Assembly: GCF_001425205.1 (NCBI RefSeq)
Contig: NZ_LMDW01000015.1
Span: forward strand, 248,001-312,000
Reading direction: 5' to 3'
DNA from: Variovorax sp. Root411
GTDB taxonomy: Bacteria; Pseudomonadota; Gammaproteobacteria; Burkholderiales; Burkholderiaceae_C
DNA length: 64,000 bases
The position numbers and the translations under genes were made by a program. The stretch's first letter is position 1. Each line of letters opens with the position of its first letter. Below the pieces are notes generated by a model. It was not told the DNA's origin and searched no databases. It was given only the letters and a program-made list of their open reading frames with translations. Below, piece by piece: positions 61,859 to 64,000 of the stretch.

Positions 61859-62029
61859 ATGCCCAAGACATTCCGTACCGAAGCCGAACGCGTTGCCACC
61901 CCCAAGCCGACGCCGATGCCCGGCTACACCGTGCCCCGCTCCGGTGGCGGCCAGAAGGTCAGCCTCGAACGCGGCACCGCAACGCGCAGCAAGAAGAACC
62001 CTGGCAAGCGCCCCACGAAGGGCGGCTGA
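61859..62029 (+). CDS. Small basic hypothetical protein
   Basis: A 56-residue, strongly basic and proline/glycine-rich protein (MPKTFRTEAERVATPKPTPM, ending ATRSKKNPGKRPTKGG). It is probably intrinsically disordered. Its composition suggests nucleic-acid or ribosome association, but there is no recognisable domain. It is followed by a clear terminator 34 bp downstream, which supports it being a real transcribed unit. Confidence 0.55.
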   Translation: MPKTFRTEAERVATPKPTPMPGYTVPRSGGGQKVSLERGTATRSKKNPGKRPTKGG

Positions 62030-62063
62030 CCCAGCCCCGCTGGCTCCCCGGAGCCACGACGAA

Positions 62064-62084
62064 CGCGCCCACGGGCGCGTTTTG
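62064..62084 (+). terminator. Terminator after the small basic gene
   Basis: A stem of ACGCGCC and GGCGCGT (loop CACG) runs directly into TTTT. Confidence 0.88.
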
Positions 62085-62109
62085 TCGTTGGGGCAGCTAT
62101 AAGCAAGCG

Positions 62110-62430
62110 ATGTCCGACGACAACCAGATCCTCATCCCGCCCTCGTTCTTCGCGGTCTACACCGACGCGCGCCAGCGCCTGAGCGAGCCGATCGGCATGG
62201 TGCGCGAGCGCTACGAGATGTGCGAAGACCTCGCCTGCCATCTCGTGGGCCACGCGCAGATCCAGCACCACACCGAGGTGCCGGTCGAAAGCGAGATCCT
62301 GCGGCGCATCCACGCCGGACTGGCGACGCCCGAATCGGGCGTGTCGACGGCCGAGGCCATGTGGATCGTGCAGCGGCTGGCCGAGCTGCTGGGCTGGGGC
62401 GCACCCGAGCCCGAGCCGGCCGACGACTGA
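62110..62430 (+). CDS. Conserved hypothetical protein
   Basis: A 106-residue acidic helical protein beginning MSDDNQILIPPSFFAVYTDA, with the conserved-looking pattern RERYEMCEDLACHLVGHAQ and AMWIVQRLAELLGW. Similar proteins in Burkholderiales carry the vague label ATPase with chaperone activity, but no nucleotide-binding motif is present, so I leave it unassigned. TATAAG lies 6 bases before the ATG, making a leaderless transcript possible. The EamA gene follows after 12 bp. Confidence 0.75.
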   Translation: MSDDNQILIPPSFFAVYTDARQRLSEPIGMVRERYEMCEDLACHLVGHAQIQHHTEVPVESEILRRIHAGLATPESGVSTAEAMWIVQRLAELLGWGAPEPEPADD

Positions 62431-62442
62431 TGTAGCGCAAGC

Positions 62443-63330
62443 ATGACCAGCCGCACCGCCGACATCCTCCTCACCGCGACAGCGCCCGCCATCTGGGGCA
62501 GCACCTACATCGTCACCACCGAACTGCTGCCCGCGAACTACCCGCTGACGGTCGCGTTGCTGCGCGCGCTGCCCGCGGGCCTGCTGCTGCTCCTGATCGT
62601 GCGGCAGTTGCCTGGGCGGGCGTGGTGGGGCCGCATCTTCTTGCTCGGCGCGCTGAACTTCTCGATCCTCTGGGCCATGCTGTTCCTTGCGGCGTACCGG
62701 CTGCCGGGCGGCGTGGCCGCGACGATCACTTCGGTGCAGCCACTGCTGGTGGTGTTTCTCGCGAGCGCCTTCCTGGGCTCGCCGGTGCGCGCGCTGTCGG
62801 TGGGGGCGGCAATCGTCGGCATCGGCGGGGTGGCGCTGCTGGTGCTCACGCCGAACGCGGCGCTCGACGCCATCGGCATTGCCGCGGCCATTGCCGCCGC
62901 GGTGTCGATGGCCTTCGGCACGGTGCTGAGCCGGCGCTGGCAGCCACCGGTGTCGGCGCTCACCTTCACGGCGTGGCAGCTCACCGCTGGCGGCCTGCTG
63001 CTGTTGCCGGTGGCGCTGCTGCTGGAGCCGCCGCTGCCCGCGCTGACGGCGCAGAACTGGATCGGCTTCGGCTGGCTCGGCCTCGTGGGCGCCGCGCTGA
63101 CCTACATCGTGTGGTTCCGCGGCGTGGCGCGGCTGGAGCCCTCGGCGATCGCGCCGCTGGCTTTCCTGAGTCCCGTGACGGCGGTGATCCTGGGCTGGGC
63201 GCTGCTGGGGCAGACGCTGTCGGCGTGGCAGGTGACGGGGATCGTCATCGTCATTGCGAGCATCTGGCTCAGCCAGCGCAGGGCGCAGCCTGTGGTGCGG
63301 GCCGTGCCGCCTGCGCGTCAGGCCGGCTGA
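62443..63330 (+). CDS. EamA family (drug/metabolite) transporter
   Basis: A 295-residue membrane protein with ten predicted helices forming two EamA repeats. The first starts TAPAIWGSTYIVTTELLP and the second ALTFTAWQLTAGGLLLLP. It has LEPSAIAPLAFLSPVTAVILGWALLGQTLS as the conserved C-terminal helix pair. DMT exporters of this type move amino acids, metabolites or drugs outward; the substrate is unknown. Its 3' end overlaps the convergent desaturase gene by 13 bases. Confidence 0.92.
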   Translation: MTSRTADILLTATAPAIWGSTYIVTTELLPANYPLTVALLRALPAGLLLLLIVRQLPGRAWWGRIFLLGALNFSILWAMLFLAAYRLPGGVAATITSVQPLLVVFLASAFLGSPVRALSVGAAIVGIGGVALLVLTPNAALDAIGIAAAIAAAVSMAFGTVLSRRWQPPVSALTFTAWQLTAGGLLLLPVALLLEPPLPALTAQNWIGFGWLGLVGAALTYIVWFRGVARLEPSAIAPLAFLSPVTAVILGWALLGQTLSAWQVTGIVIVIASIWLSQRRAQPVVRAVPPARQAG

Positions 63331-64000
63331 GCCGAGGGCGAGGTCGCGCGCTTCAGCAGGCTCAGGTAGCCGGGCTGCACTTCCATCCGCGCGATCGCTC
63401 CCCGCCGCTGCAGCAGGCGATGCGCCTTCGGCAAGGCCCAGCAAGGCAGATTGGTGAACATGTGATGCTCGCAGTGGTAGTTGACCCAGTAGGGCGCCAC
63501 CAGGATGCGTTCGAGCCAGCCGGCGTGCGTAGTGCGGGCCTGGCGCAGCGGGTCGGCCTCGTTCTGCGCCACGAGCGCATGCTCGGCGATGTTGCGCACG
63601 CGGCTCACGAGCGGCAGCCAGGTGGCCATGGGCAGCAGCCACATCAGCAGCCATGCCCACCAGAAGCCGGCGAGCGCAAATGCGAGGAAGCCGAGGGCGT
63701 TGGCGATGAGGAAGCGCTTGTCTTTCGCAATCTCCCGGCCGAGCACCCTCAAAGCCGACTCGCCCGGCGCACGCTTGCGAATGCCTTCGGCGACATGCCC
63801 GAAGCGCTGCTTGTAGAAGGTCTGTCCGCTCAGGTCGCGCACCACCTTGCGCCACATCGAAGCCCGCGTGACCGGGAAGGGCGCCGACAGCACGAGGTCC
63901 GGGTCTTCGGTCTGCTGCACGAAGCGGTGGTGCTGCAGGTGGTACGGCCGGTAGTCGCGCAGCGTCGACGAGCACAGCCAATAGCCCACCCAGTCGTTGA
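63318..64000 (-). CDS. Fatty acid desaturase, 5' end outside the window
   Basis: The C-terminal 227 or so residues of a membrane fatty acid desaturase. The second histidine box YHLQHHRF and the third box YHCEHHMF are present, with two transmembrane segments between (LIANALGFLAFALAGFWWAWLLMWLLP). The first histidine box and N-terminus lie beyond base 64000. It introduces double bonds into acyl chains using di-iron and O2 and helps membrane fluidity. It overlaps the EamA gene tail to tail by 13 bases. Confidence 0.88.
   Translation of the reverse strand, partial: NDWVGYWLCSSTLRDYRPYHLQHHRFVQQTEDPDLVLSAPFPVTRASMWRKVVRDLSGQTFYKQRFGHVAEGIRKRAPGESALRVLGREIAKDKRFLIANALGFLAFALAGFWWAWLLMWLLPMATWLPLVSRVRNIAEHALVAQNEADPLRQARTTHAGWLERILVAPYWVNYHCEHHMFTNLPCWALPKAHRLLQRRGAIARMEVQPGYLSLLKRATSPSAQPA

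Overview
This is a gene-dense chromosomal window from a high-GC betaproteobacterium. A hand-counted line inside glnE is 68% GC. The most likely source is a Comamonadaceae species of the Variovorax/Acidovorax type. That assignment is inference, resting on the order glnE / yhdP / nitrilase-like gene, a PglL-type ligase beside type IV pilus genes, a Bug-family binding protein, an 89-residue IF-1 beside dbpA, and a recurrent GC-rich intergenic repeat with the core CCCAGGCTTCGCGC. No rRNA, tRNA, CRISPR array or prophage was seen.

Layout. 1-9 kb: nitrilase-like hydrolase, YhdP, GlnE, RlpA. 9-12.5 kb: an ECF41-type sigma factor with its carboxymuconolactone-decarboxylase-like partner, a ferritin-like di-iron protein and a periplasmic glutathione peroxidase. 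12.5-20.3 kb: GST, purB, yaeQ, small DUF proteins, a manganese-riboswitch-controlled TerC gene, a BepA-like protease and moaC. 20.3-33.7 kb: a type IV pilus region holding a PglL-like ligase, pilV-pilW-pilX-pilY1-pilE-fimT, a decayed IS element, an AT-rich GT-C-type membrane protein and the major pilin pilA. 33.9-39.3 kb: a minus-strand signalling cluster of TerC, PP2C phosphatase, FHA protein, CHASE2 adenylate cyclase and class II cAMP phosphodiesterase, pointing at pilA. 39.4-49.5 kb: sucCD, argC, recX-recA, MarR, a two-component system and birA. 49.5-53.1 kb: a SET-domain protein divergent from a topoisomerase III that ends in a SWIB domain, separated by an alternating purine-pyrimidine tract. 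53-64 kb: Bug protein, class I amidotransferase, TIM-barrel protein, a MocR-type regulator broken by an amber codon beside an MFS exporter, a possible cold-shock cluster (89-residue protein, infA, dbpA), an EamA transporter and a fatty acid desaturase cut by the window end.

How parts fit together. The ECF41 factor has an exact published-type promoter (TGTCACA-N16-CGTC) in front of its partner gene. PilA has a sigma54-type -24/-12 promoter. The adjacent adenylate cyclase and phosphodiesterase suggest local cAMP control of pilus biogenesis. Two candidate pilin-modifying membrane enzymes flank the pilus genes. The SET and TopB-SWIB pair, both carrying lysine-rich tracts, resembles eukaryotic or chlamydial chromatin modules and is the most unusual functional pairing in the window.
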